NCBI GenBank assembly: GCA_025455505.1
Contig: JALOMK010000086.1
Coordinates: 1-8,212, forward strand
Reading direction: 5' to 3'
DNA from: Bacteroidales bacterium
GTDB taxonomy: Bacteria; Bacteroidota; Bacteroidia; Bacteroidales; VadinHA17
Length of the DNA stretch: 8,212 bases
Positions 1 to 7,043 of the stretch are shown one piece after another. How positions within the stretch are numbered: the stretch's first letter is position 1; every line of letters begins with the position of its first letter. The position numbers and the translations under genes were made by a program. The notes under the pieces were generated by a model. It saw only the letters and a list, made by a program, of their open reading frames with translations. It searched no databases and was not told the origin of the DNA.

Positions 1-626
1 CAGACGTCGACGTCATTCTCTGCGCACCCAAGGGATCAGGAACAAGCGTGAGAAGGAATTTTCTTGCCGGGGCCGGCATCAATTCAAGCTATTCGGTATT
101 CCAGGACTTTACCGGTCGGGCCGAAGAACGCACAATTGCCCTTGGCATAGCAATAGGTTCAGGATACCTTTTCCCCACTACCTTCGAAATGGAAGTATAC
201 AGTGATCTTACTGGTGAAAGAGGCGTGCTGATGGGAGCCCTGGCTGGTATCATGGACGCACAGTACCAGGTGCTCCGTGCAAACGGACACAGCCCGTCGG
301 AGGCCTTCAATGAAACAGTTGAGGAACTCACTCAAAGCCTCATCAGGCTTGTCGACGAAAAAGGAATGGACTGGATGTATGCCAACTGCAGTGCAACAGC
401 CCAGAGAGGGGCCCTCGACTGGAGACCGCGCTTCAGGGACGCCACCCTTCCCGTATTCACGGAGCTATATAATAAAGTCAAGTCGGGAGAAGAGTGCGTG
501 AGAGTCCTTAAATCGACAGGCTCTGATAATTACAAGCAGCTTCTCGATGCCGAGCTGAAAGAACTTGGCGAATCAGAACTATGGCGGGCAGGGGCAGCCG
601 TCAGAAAACTCAGGCCTCAGAAATGA
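1..626 (+). CDS. ilvC: Ketol-acid reductoisomerase, C-terminal part (5' end outside window)
   Basis: IlvC converts 2-acetolactate or 2-aceto-2-hydroxybutyrate to the dihydroxy acids with NADPH and Mg2+, the second common step of valine, leucine and isoleucine synthesis. The reading frame is open from base 3 to the TGA at 624-626, giving 207 residues, so the N-terminal Rossmann domain is mostly missing. What remains is the end of that domain (DVDVILCAPKGSGTS) and the helical C-terminal domain. Family metal and substrate residues are visible: the SDLTGE motif with Asp at 204-206 and Glu at 216-218, the ETVEE segment with Glu at 312-314 and 324-326, and the NCSATAQRGALDW segment with Ser at 390-392. 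The GTG at 48 is internal and not a start. leuA follows after 24 nt, consistent with one ilv-leu operon. The sequence resembles Bacteroidota IlvC from memory. Confidence 0.95.
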   Translation, partial: DVDVILCAPKGSGTSVRRNFLAGAGINSSYSVFQDFTGRAEERTIALGIAIGSGYLFPTTFEMEVYSDLTGERGVLMGALAGIMDAQYQVLRANGHSPSEAFNETVEELTQSLIRLVDEKGMDWMYANCSATAQRGALDWRPRFRDATLPVFTELYNKVKSGEECVRVLKSTGSDNYKQLLDAELKELGESELWRAGAAVRKLRPQK

Positions 627-650
627 AGTGTTAACTGCTAAATCACAGAT

Positions 651-2144
651 ATGAAAGATAAGGTTATCATTTTCGACACCACCCTCAGGGACGGGGAACA
701 GGTTCCGGGTTGCCAGCTCAACACAATAGAAAAGATAGAGGTGGCCCAGGCTCTTGAAGCCCTTGGCGTGGACGTCATCGAAGCAGGATTCCCTGTGTCG
801 AGCCCTGGTGATTTCAAGTCGGTGGTGGAGATTTCAAAGGCAATCTCAAACCCGGTGATCTGCGCTCTCACACGTGCCGTAAAAAAGGATATTGAAGTTG
901 CCGCCGAGTCGCTCCAGTTTGCGAAGAGAAAGAGGATACATACCGGTATCGGAACATCTCCCTTCCATATCCAGCACAAGATCAGGACAACTCCGGATGA
1001 AATAATAAGACGGGCAGCCGATGCAGTGAAGTATGCCAGGAAATTCACCGATGACATTGAATTTTATGCCGAAGATGCAGGCAGAAGCGAAAACGAATAC
1101 CTGGCCAGGGTCATTGAAGCAGTTATAAAGGCAGGCGCAACTGTTGTCAATATACCCGACACCACAGGTTACTGCCTCCCGGAAGAATACGGGGCCAAGA
1201 TAAAATACCTGATGGAGAACGTTGCAAACATCGACAAGGCCGTAATCTCAACCCACTGCCATAACGATCTCGGCATGGCAACTGCAAATACAATGATGGG
1301 TATCATCAACGGAGCCAGGCAGGTTGAGGTAACTATGAACGGGATTGGAGAAAGAGCGGGCAACACCTCGCTGGAAGAGATAGCGATGATAATCAGAAGT
1401 CACCACGACCTGAACCTCCGGACCGACATAAACTCAAAGCTGATCTACAGCACAAGCAGGCTTGTCTCAACGCTTATGAGCATGCCGGTTCAGCCCAATA
1501 AGGCAATAGTGGGCAGAAATGCATTTGCACACTCCTCAGGAATCCACCAGGACGGCGTTCTGAAGAACAGGGAGAATTACGAGATTATAGACCCTGTTGA
1601 GGTCGGAATAAGGGAATCCTCGATAATTCTTACCGCCCGCAGCGGCAGGGCTGCCCTGAACCACAGGCTTGAACTGCTTGGATTTAAATTCGGCAAGGAG
1701 GAGATAGATGACATCTACCACCGCTTCCTTATACTTGCTGACAAAAAGAAGGAAATCAATGACGAGGACATACGGATTCTTGCCGGTGTCGTTTTCCAGG
1801 GGGAGAAATCGATGAAACTCGATCATCTCCAGGTATCATGCGGAAAATCTTTGATTCCGGTTGCAACGGTGGGCATAAAGATAAACGGGGAACTCCACTT
1901 CTCGACTGCTTCCGGCAATGGCCCCATAGATGCATGCTTTACGGCTGTCAGGCACCTGATCAGCAGGACAGTCCATCTCGAGGAATTTCTTATCCAGGCC
2001 ATCACAAGAGGAAGCGACGACCTCGGGAAGGTTCACATCCAGGTTGAACACGAGGGTAAAATGTACTACGGCTTTTCAGCCAACACAGATATTATAACTG
2101 CTTCGGTGGAGGCGTTCATAGATGCCATAGCCAAGATCCATTGA
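651..2144 (+). CDS. leuA: 2-isopropylmalate synthase
   Basis: LeuA condenses acetyl-CoA with 2-oxoisovalerate to 2-isopropylmalate, the committed step of leucine synthesis in the cytoplasm. The 497-residue protein has the usual length and two-part layout. The N-terminal TIM barrel carries DTTLRDGEQ (9-17, with Arg13 and metal-binding Asp14), His97, the EDAGR segment (141-145), HCHND (202-206, with metal-binding His202 and His204), GERAGN (233-238) and SSGIHQDG (295-302). The C-terminal regulatory domain carries SGNGPIDA (421-428), the region where leucine feedback inhibition acts in this family. The barrel is clearly different from that of the second synthase downstream: PGCQLN follows the first motif here and TQGVSY there. 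The start at 651 puts the first motif at residue 9, as is typical. It lies 24 nt after ilvC and 57 nt before leuC. Confidence 0.95.
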   Translation: MKDKVIIFDTTLRDGEQVPGCQLNTIEKIEVAQALEALGVDVIEAGFPVSSPGDFKSVVEISKAISNPVICALTRAVKKDIEVAAESLQFAKRKRIHTGIGTSPFHIQHKIRTTPDEIIRRAADAVKYARKFTDDIEFYAEDAGRSENEYLARVIEAVIKAGATVVNIPDTTGYCLPEEYGAKIKYLMENVANIDKAVISTHCHNDLGMATANTMMGIINGARQVEVTMNGIGERAGNTSLEEIAMIIRSHHDLNLRTDINSKLIYSTSRLVSTLMSMPVQPNKAIVGRNAFAHSSGIHQDGVLKNRENYEIIDPVEVGIRESSIILTARSGRAALNHRLELLGFKFGKEEIDDIYHRFLILADKKKEINDEDIRILAGVVFQGEKSMKLDHLQVSCGKSLIPVATVGIKINGELHFSTASGNGPIDACFTAVRHLISRTVHLEEFLIQAITRGSDDLGKVHIQVEHEGKMYYGFSANTDIITASVEAFIDAIAKIH

Positions 2145-2145
2145 C

Positions 2146-2177
2146 CCCTGGCCCCGGACTTAAGTCCGGGGTTAGGG
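2146..2177. repeat. Perfect palindrome between leuA and leuC, REP-like hairpin
   Basis: Two bases after the leuA stop lies a perfect 20-bp palindrome, CCCCGGACTTAAGTCCGGGG (2152-2171). As RNA the pairing extends outward through two G.U pairs and four Watson-Crick pairs, so 2146-2159 can pair with 2164-2177 around a TTAA loop. No T-run follows (next bases are AGCCCGGGG), so it is not a standard intrinsic terminator, and leuC in the same pathway lies directly downstream. A degraded half copy, CCGGGGTAA at 2181-2189, repeats CCGGGGTTA at 2166-2174. A GC-rich palindrome in a moderate-GC intergenic gap looks like a REP-type dispersed repeat. It could also act as an mRNA-stabilising or processing hairpin separating leuA from leuCD. 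The palindrome is certain; its function is inference. Confidence 0.85.
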
Positions 2178-2201
2178 AGCCCGGGGTAACACACGATAGA
2201 T

Positions 2202-3605
2202 ATGAAAGAGACATTATTTGAAAAGATCTGGAACAGCCACGTAGTCCGCTCTATAAATGAGGGACCTGACGTTCTTTTCATCGACCGCCACTATATACAC
2301 GAAGTCACCAGCCCCCAGGCCTTCAACGGACTCAGGGCAAGAGGCGTAAAGGTGCTGCATCCCGAAAAGACCCTGGCGACAGCCGACCATAACACTCCTA
2401 CCAGGGACCAGCATCTTGCAATACGGGATGAGCTCTCAAGGAACCAGGTTGCGAAGCTTGCCGAAAATTGCAGGGAAAACGGCATTGAGCTTTACGGCCT
2501 TAACCACGAAAAGAATGGAATAGTTCATGTGATCGGACCCGAACTGGGTTACACCCTGCCGGGTATGACAATAGTATGCGGCGACAGCCATACTTCGACC
2601 CATGGAGCTTTCGGAACTATAGCATTCGGCATAGGCACAAGCGAAGTTGAAATGGTTCTTGCAACGCAGTGCATAATGCAGCCCAGACCCCGGAAAATGA
2701 GGATAAGCGTAAATGGAAAGACAGGCAGGGGTGTAACAGCCAAAGATATCGTGATGTACATAATATCAAGGATATCGACGGGAGGCGCAACCGGTTATTT
2801 CGTTGAATTCAGCGGTTCTGCAATCAGGGACCTTAGCATGGAGGCGCGAATGACTGTCTGCAACATGAGCATAGAAATGGGAGCCCGCGGTGGACTCATA
2901 GCCCCTGATGAAACAACGTTCAGCTATCTGCGCAGCCTTTCCCGACTTAACATCAACGGCGATACCGAGGCTGCTATAGCTTCATGGAAAAGCCTGAAAA
3001 GCGATGAAGGGGCAGTATTCGACAAGGAGCTTGAATTCGATGCTGCACTCATTAAACCAATGATTACCTACGGTACTAATCCGGGTATGGGCATGGGCAT
3101 AGATGAGCTTATTCCGTCCAGCGATACTGCAGGTGGGAACGCTTCATCTTCTTTTCTTAAATCCCTGGGCTATATGGGATTTAAGCCCTCCATGAAACTC
3201 CTTGGACACCCTGTAGATTATGTTTTCCTGGGCAGCTGTACAAACGGCCGTATTGAAGATTTCAGAGCTTTCGCATCCATAATAAAGGGACGTAAAAAGG
3301 CATCAGGAGTGACTGCACTGATTGTTCCGGGCTCGAAGAGAGTTGAAGAACAGATGAAAAGGGAGGGACTTACATCCATTTACGAAGAAGCAGGCTTCGA
3401 GGTAAGGCAACCCGGGTGCTCATCATGCCTGGCAATGAATGAGGACAAGATCCCTGAAGGTAAATATGCCGTCTCGACGTCGAACAGGAATTTTGAAGGA
3501 AGACAGGGACCTGGAGCAAGGACTCTTCTTGCAAGTCCTCTTACCGCAGCTGCAGCAGCTGTTACGGGTGTCATAAGCGATCCCCGTGAATTGATTAATG
3601 ATTGA
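2202..3605 (+). CDS. leuC: 3-isopropylmalate dehydratase, large subunit
   Basis: LeuC is the [4Fe-4S] aconitase-type subunit that, with LeuD, isomerises 2-isopropylmalate to 3-isopropylmalate through a dehydrated intermediate. Bacterial enzymes of this type can also convert citramalate to 3-methylmalate through citraconate, which matters here because a citramalate synthase lies in the same operon. At 467 residues it matches the family's usual length. The three cluster cysteines are present: Cys346 in FLGSCTNGR, and Cys406 and Cys409 in [10 protein letters not shown]. Other aconitase-family signatures are [12 protein letters not shown] (127-138), [14 protein letters not shown] (143-156) and NRNFEGRQG (428-436). 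The N-terminal TLFEKIW is typical of LeuC and supports the ATG at 2202. leuD follows after 23 nt. Confidence 0.96.
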   Translation: MKETLFEKIWNSHVVRSINEGPDVLFIDRHYIHEVTSPQAFNGLRARGVKVLHPEKTLATADHNTPTRDQHLAIRDELSRNQVAKLAENCRENGIELYGLNHEKNGIVHVIGPELGYTLPGMTIVCGDSHTSTHGAFGTIAFGIGTSEVEMVLATQCIMQPRPRKMRISVNGKTGRGVTAKDIVMYIISRISTGGATGYFVEFSGSAIRDLSMEARMTVCNMSIEMGARGGLIAPDETTFSYLRSLSRLNINGDTEAAIASWKSLKSDEGAVFDKELEFDAALIKPMITYGTNPGMGMGIDELIPSSDTAGGNASSSFLKSLGYMGFKPSMKLLGHPVDYVFLGSCTNGRIEDFRAFASIIKGRKKASGVTALIVPGSKRVEEQMKREGLTSIYEEAGFEVRQPGCSSCLAMNEDKIPEGKYAVSTSNRNFEGRQGPGARTLLASPLTAAAAAVTGVISDPRELIND

Positions 3606-3628
3606 AAAATAAATTAGTATCAGCATAA

Positions 3629-4231
3629 ATGGCAAAGGAAAAGTTTGTTGTGCTCGAATCGACCTGTGTCCCGCTTCCTCTTGAAAATGTCGACACCGAC
3701 CAGATAATACCGGCCAGGTTCTTAAGTGCAACTTCGAGGGAAGGCTTCGGTGATAACCTCTTCCGCGACTGGAGATACAACAAGAACGGGGAGAAAAACC
3801 CGGCCTTCGTACTCAACGATCCTTCTTTCGGAGGAAGGATACTTGTCGCGGGAAAAAACTTCGGAAGCGGATCGAGCAGGGAACATGCCGTATGGGCAAT
3901 CTATGACTATGGCTTCAGGGCAGTGGTGTCGAGCTTCTTTGCAGACATATTCATGAATAATTCCCTTAACAACGGGCTGCTGCCTGTTGTAATCCCCGAA
4001 GACATGCTCGGAAGGATTCTTGACCTTGTCAAAAAGGATCCTTCTGCAAAAATCAGGATAGACCTTGAAAAACAAATCCTTAAAGTAATACCCACAGGTG
4101 AGGAAACAGCCTTTTCAATCAATGCATACAAGAAGGAATGCATGCTGAAAGGGTTGGATGATATTGATTTCCTGCTGGCTATGAGGAACGAAATAGATGA
4201 GTTCGCGAAGAGGGAAAGGCCATGGCTATGA
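3629..4231 (+). CDS. leuD: 3-isopropylmalate dehydratase, small subunit
   Basis: LeuD is the swivel-domain subunit that pairs with LeuC to form the isopropylmalate isomerase. The protein has 200 residues, the usual length for the LeuD subfamily. Visible signatures are ENVDTDQIIPARFL (19-32), GGRILVAGKNFGSGSSREHA (68-87), whose GSGSSREH loop contacts substrate, and the SSFFADIFMNNSLNNGLLP segment (101-119) common to LeuD. The start at 3629 gives a normal N terminus. The stop codon is part of an ATGA overlap (4228-4231) with the next gene, indicating translational coupling with the synthase downstream. Confidence 0.96.
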   Translation: MAKEKFVVLESTCVPLPLENVDTDQIIPARFLSATSREGFGDNLFRDWRYNKNGEKNPAFVLNDPSFGGRILVAGKNFGSGSSREHAVWAIYDYGFRAVVSSFFADIFMNNSLNNGLLPVVIPEDMLGRILDLVKKDPSAKIRIDLEKQILKVIPTGEETAFSINAYKKECMLKGLDDIDFLLAMRNEIDEFAKRERPWL

Positions 4232-5781
4232 AAGTTGAAATAATGGATACCACCCTTCGCGATGGAGAACAAACGCAGGGTGTATCATATACTCCCCAGG
4301 AAAAACTTCATATAGCAAAGCTCCTGCTTAAGGACCTTAATGTGGACCGGATAGAGGTATCCTCAGCAAGGGTTTCAGCCGGCGAGTTCGAGGCAATAAG
4401 AGGAATCACAGAATGGGCCTCAAGAAAAGGCATGCTCCGCAGGGTGGAGGTCCTCGGCTTCATCGACGGCGACATCTCCCTCGACTGGATCTACAATGCC
4501 GGCGGCCGGGTAAACAATCTCCTGTGCAAGGGCTCGCTCAGGCATCTCGAGAAGCAGCTGAGAAAGACACCAGAGCAGCATGTTGCAGAGATAAAAGAGA
4601 TAATAGCGAAAGCCACAGCCCGGGGAATGACTGTCAACATATACCTAGAAGACTGGTCAAACGGGATGATTCATTCGGAAGATTACGTATTCTATATGCT
4701 TGAATCGCTTGCCGGAGAAAATATCAGTAGGTTCATGCTTCCCGACACACTCGGAGTCCTTAATCCTGCCCAGACCTATGATTTCTGCCTTAAGATAACT
4801 GAAAGATTCCCTTCAATGCATGTTGATTTTCATGCACACAACGATTACGACCTCGCGGTTGCAAATGTCTTTTCTGCAGTGCAGGCCGGTGTCAGAGGCA
4901 TACACACTACTGTTAACGGCCTGGGCGAACGGGCAGGAAATGCTCCGCTGTCGAGCGTTATAGGCGTACTGAACGACCAGCTTGGCATTGAAACATCTGT
5001 TAATGAAAAGGAAATCACAAGTGTAAGCAAGATAGTGGAAACATTCAGCGGAATCAGGATCCCTGTCAACAAGCCGGTGATAGGCGAATATGTTTTCACA
5101 CAGTGCTCCGGGATTCATGCCGACGGAGACAATAAGGACAACCTGTATTATAACAACCTGCTTCCCGAACGATTCGGGAGGAAGCGCAGGTATGCCCTGG
5201 GCAAGCAATCGGGCAAGGCAACAATAAAAAAGAACCTCGAGGAATTCGGAATGATACTCAGTCCTGATTCACTTAACAAGGTGACGCAGAGAGTTATAGA
5301 GCTTGGTGACAAAAAGGAGAATGTAACTACAGAGGACCTTCCTTTTATAATTGCCGACGTCCTTGGCAATGAGGAGATCAATTACAGGATATTCATCAAG
5401 AATTACTCCCTTTCGCTCTCATACGGTCTTAAACCATCGGCAAACATACAGGTAGAGATCGACGGGAAGCTCTACCAGGAGACCTCCTCAGGAGACGGGC
5501 AGTATGATGCATTTATGAAGGCACTGAGGAATATTTATGACAAACTGGGGAAGCAATACCCAACTCTTAAAGACTACGAAGTGTCGATACCTCCCGGAGG
5601 CGCAACCGATGCTCTCGTTGAGACAGTAATAACCTGGGATTTCAACGGGAAGGAATTCAGGACCAAGGGACTCGATGCCGACCAGACTGAATCCGCAATC
5701 AAGGCAACTGAAAGGATGCTCAACATAATCGAGAATAACGATCTGAACCCAGCTAACAAACAAATTTCTTATCAGCAATAA
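4228..5781 (+). CDS. cimA: Citramalate synthase, Leptospira type (LeuA-like)
   Basis: The protein is inferred to condense pyruvate and acetyl-CoA to (R)-citramalate, the first step of threonine-independent isoleucine synthesis. From the ATG at 4228 it has 517 residues; my recalled Leptospira interrogans CimA has 516. The two align nearly without gaps through the barrel: DTTLRDGEQ (7-15), VLGFIDGD (75-82), [15 protein letters not shown] (97-111), [11 protein letters not shown] (136-146), LPDTLGV (171-177), [12 protein letters not shown] (202-213), GLGERAGN (231-238), [18 protein letters not shown] (290-307) and [15 protein letters not shown] (312-326). Positions matching the Leptospira pyruvate pocket Leu81, Leu104 and Tyr144 are Leu76, Leu99 and Tyr139; Glu141 matches catalytic Glu146. 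The C-terminal SGDGQYDAF (421-429) marks the allosteric domain. Automatic annotation often calls this family a second 2-isopropylmalate synthase. The start overlaps the leuD stop (ATGA); an in-frame ATG at 4222, with GAGGG 7 nt upstream, is an alternative adding two residues. Confidence 0.85.
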   Translation: MKVEIMDTTLRDGEQTQGVSYTPQEKLHIAKLLLKDLNVDRIEVSSARVSAGEFEAIRGITEWASRKGMLRRVEVLGFIDGDISLDWIYNAGGRVNNLLCKGSLRHLEKQLRKTPEQHVAEIKEIIAKATARGMTVNIYLEDWSNGMIHSEDYVFYMLESLAGENISRFMLPDTLGVLNPAQTYDFCLKITERFPSMHVDFHAHNDYDLAVANVFSAVQAGVRGIHTTVNGLGERAGNAPLSSVIGVLNDQLGIETSVNEKEITSVSKIVETFSGIRIPVNKPVIGEYVFTQCSGIHADGDNKDNLYYNNLLPERFGRKRRYALGKQSGKATIKKNLEEFGMILSPDSLNKVTQRVIELGDKKENVTTEDLPFIIADVLGNEEINYRIFIKNYSLSLSYGLKPSANIQVEIDGKLYQETSSGDGQYDAFMKALRNIYDKLGKQYPTLKDYEVSIPPGGATDALVETVITWDFNGKEFRTKGLDADQTESAIKATERMLNIIENNDLNPANKQISYQQ

Positions 5782-5782
5782 T

Positions 5783-6850
5783 ATGGATTTTAAGATAGCA
5801 GTTCTTGCAGGCGATGGCATAGGACCTGAAATAATAGCCCAGGCTCTTAAGGCAGTCAATGCCACAGGCAAAAAATTCGGGCATAAATTTGCATTCTCTC
5901 CTGCAGTTGTAGGAGCCGTTGCAATTGACGTGACCGGCAGTCCCCTTCCACAGGAGACCCTGGACATTTGCAGGGCATCGGATGCAATACTGTTCGGTGC
6001 AATAGGCGATCCGAAATACGATAACGATCCGAAAGCAAAGGTAAGGCCTGAGCAGGGTCTTCTCGCCATGAGGAAAGAACTTGGTCTTTATGCAAATATC
6101 CGGCCAGTGTCCACATTCAGATCACTGGCAGACAAATCGCCTCTGAAAAGAGAGATAGTCGAAGGTGTCGACCTTGTGATGGTCAGGGAACTTACAGGAG
6201 GAATTTATTTCGGCCGTCCGCAGGGAAGATCGGAGGACGGTAAGACAGCCTATGACTCATGCGTTTACACAGTTGCCGAGATAGAAAGAATCGTCCGCCT
6301 CGGCTGCAACCTTGCAATGGCCCGCAGGAAGAAGGTGACTGTCGTCGACAAGGCCAACGTCCTTGCCACATCAAGGCTATGGAGAGAGACTTCCCAGAGG
6401 ATAGCCCCTGAGTTCCCTGAAATTGAAATCGACTATATGTTCGTTGACAATGCAGCCATGCAGCTCATACAGTGGCCCGGAAAATTCGATGTAGTAGTCA
6501 CCGAGAACATGTTCGGGGACATCCTTTCCGATGAAGCAAGCGTTATCACGGGATCGATGGGTCTGCTGCCATCAGCATCTGTGGGTACCCAGACCTCAGT
6601 ATATGAACCCATACACGGGTCCTATCCCCAGGCTGCCGGGAAGAACATAGCTAATCCGCTGGCAACAATCCTTTCTGCCGCGATGATGTTCGAAACATCT
6701 TTCAGCCTGCACAAAGAGGGCCTGGCAATACGCAGGGCAGTAAGTGAATCAATCGAGGCAGGTTTTGTGACTGTTGACCTCGACAATGCAAATCCAAGGT
6801 CGACATCGGAAGTTGGAGACTGGATTGCCGGATATATTTTAAATAATTAA
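5783..6850 (+). CDS. leuB: 3-isopropylmalate dehydrogenase
   Basis: LeuB oxidatively decarboxylates 3-isopropylmalate to 2-oxoisocaproate with NAD+ and can also act on 3-methylmalate to give 2-oxobutyrate, the isoleucine precursor. The 355-residue protein has the family's normal length. Substrate residues fit the well-studied Thermus enzyme: Glu90, Leu93 and Leu94 in [10 protein letters not shown], then Arg97, Arg107, Arg135, Tyr142, Lys190 in [12 protein letters not shown], Asp222, Asp246 and Asp250. GDGIGPE is at 10-16 and [13 protein letters not shown] at 241-253. The cofactor loop reads [18 protein letters not shown] (275-292), where many LeuB proteins have GSAPDIAGK, so the usual ribose-binding Asp is Gln283. 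I recall related Bacteroidota enzymes having the same change. The start is one base after the cimA stop (TAATATG). No terminator follows within the 57 nt before the his leader. Confidence 0.96.
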   Translation: MDFKIAVLAGDGIGPEIIAQALKAVNATGKKFGHKFAFSPAVVGAVAIDVTGSPLPQETLDICRASDAILFGAIGDPKYDNDPKAKVRPEQGLLAMRKELGLYANIRPVSTFRSLADKSPLKREIVEGVDLVMVRELTGGIYFGRPQGRSEDGKTAYDSCVYTVAEIERIVRLGCNLAMARRKKVTVVDKANVLATSRLWRETSQRIAPEFPEIEIDYMFVDNAAMQLIQWPGKFDVVVTENMFGDILSDEASVITGSMGLLPSASVGTQTSVYEPIHGSYPQAAGKNIANPLATILSAAMMFETSFSLHKEGLAIRRAVSESIEAGFVTVDLDNANPRSTSEVGDWIAGYILNN

Positions 6851-6856
6851 TGCTGT

Positions 6857-6896
6857 TTTGTTATAAATATTCAAATATTTGCTTTCTTTGCGTTTG
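6857..6896 (+). promoter_or_regulatory. AT-rich region, weak candidate promoter for the his leader
   Basis: The gap between leuB and the his leader is strongly AT-rich and contains several TTTG boxes (6857-6860, 6878-6881, 6887-6890, 6893-6896). The primary sigma factor of Bacteroidota recognises TTTG near -33 and TAnnTTTG near -7, about 19-21 bases apart. The best pairing is TTTG at 6857-6860 with TTTCTTTG at 6883-6890, 22 bases apart, which lacks the TA. This would leave a very short untranslated leader before the ATG at 6908. A small AT-only inverted repeat (AAATAT 6865-6870, ATATTT 6875-6880) lies between. The match is poor, so the his genes may instead be reached by readthrough from leuB. 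Confidence 0.2.
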
Positions 6897-6907
6897 AATT
6901 GAAAGAA

Positions 6908-6967
6908 ATGAACAGAACATTGTCACATCATCATCATCTTCATACCTGCTCTCAGGCGAGGAGATAG
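6908..6967 (+). CDS. Histidine operon leader peptide
   Basis: A 20-codon ORF from ATG 6908 to TAG 6965-6967 encodes MNRTLSHHHHLHTCSQARR. Five of 19 residues are histidine, four of them consecutive (CAT codons 6926-6937, plus 6941-6943). It lies just upstream of an intrinsic terminator and of hisG. This is the layout of the enterobacterial his leader peptide, which carries seven consecutive histidines. The inferred role is to sense charged tRNA-His: ribosomes stall at the His codons when it is scarce and proceed to the stop when it is plentiful. The start context is A-rich (GAAAGAAATG) without a strong Shine-Dalgarno sequence, as is usual for Bacteroidota. A peptide of this composition in exactly this position is unlikely to be chance. 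Translation is not shown by the sequence alone. Confidence 0.88.
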   Translation: MNRTLSHHHHLHTCSQARR

Positions 6968-7027
6968 TGGTGTATATGGCTGTCATAGATATCATAAACC
7001 CGTCTGAGGAGCTCAGGCGGGTTTTTT
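6945..7027 (+). promoter_or_regulatory. Transcription attenuator controlling the his operon
   Basis: Three segments can form mutually exclusive hairpins. CTCAGGCG at 6951-6958, inside the end of the leader ORF, can pair over 8 bp (one G.U) with CGTCTGAG at 7001-7008, forming an antiterminator. The same 7001-7008 segment is part of the 5' arm of the terminator, whose 3' arm contains a second exact CTCAGGCG (7012-7019). A small hairpin, CCTG-CTCT-CAGG (6945-6956), could hold the first copy when it is not otherwise engaged. A ribosome stalled on the first four His codons would leave 6951-6958 free, favouring antitermination. One sitting on the stop codon at 6965-6967 would cover it, favouring termination. 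The pairing is visible; the regulatory outcome is inferred from classical his and trp attenuation. Confidence 0.8.
6996..7027 (+). terminator. Intrinsic terminator in the his leader
   Basis: A 13-bp stem is formed by AAACCCGTCTGAG (6996-7008) and CTCAGGCGGGTTT (7012-7024) around a GAG loop, with a single G.U wobble. The T-run spans 7022-7027, its first three bases also closing the stem. It ends only 16 bases before the hisG start, so it cannot be a 3' terminator for hisG; it would stop transcription arriving from leuB or from a his promoter. Together with the His-rich leader ORF this marks it as the attenuator's terminator. Confidence 0.9.
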
Positions 7028-7043
7028 ATTTAAAAACCAAGAA

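Noticed and set aside
48..626. GTG at 48 as the start of a complete 192-residue gene
   Set aside because: The frame is open back to base 3 and the upstream codons encode conserved IlvC residues (ILCAPKGSGTS); this is the truncated C-terminal part of a longer gene.
2146..2177. The leuA-leuC palindrome as an intrinsic terminator
   Set aside because: No T-run follows on either strand, and the pathway genes continue immediately downstream.
3722..4272. Minus-strand ORFs of 117 and 121 residues opposite leuD
   Set aside because: They are antisense shadows of leuD with no family resemblance and no start signals.
4228..5781. Homocitrate synthase or duplicate leucine-branch LeuA
   Set aside because: Motif-by-motif agreement with Leptospira CimA is much closer, and a true LeuA is already present in the operon.
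5488..6069. 193-residue minus-strand ORF
   Set aside because: It lies antisense across the cimA-leuB junction, both genes being strongly conserved on the + strand, and its translation shows no recognisable domain.
6926..6943. CAT trinucleotide run as a simple microsatellite or a metal-binding tag
   Set aside because: It sits in a short ORF with a start and stop, directly before a terminator and hisG, so a tRNA-His sensing role explains it much better.
6851..7043. T-box or metabolite riboswitch upstream of hisG
   Set aside because: The region is too short and lacks a T-box core or a complex aptamer fold; the leader peptide plus alternative hairpins account for it.
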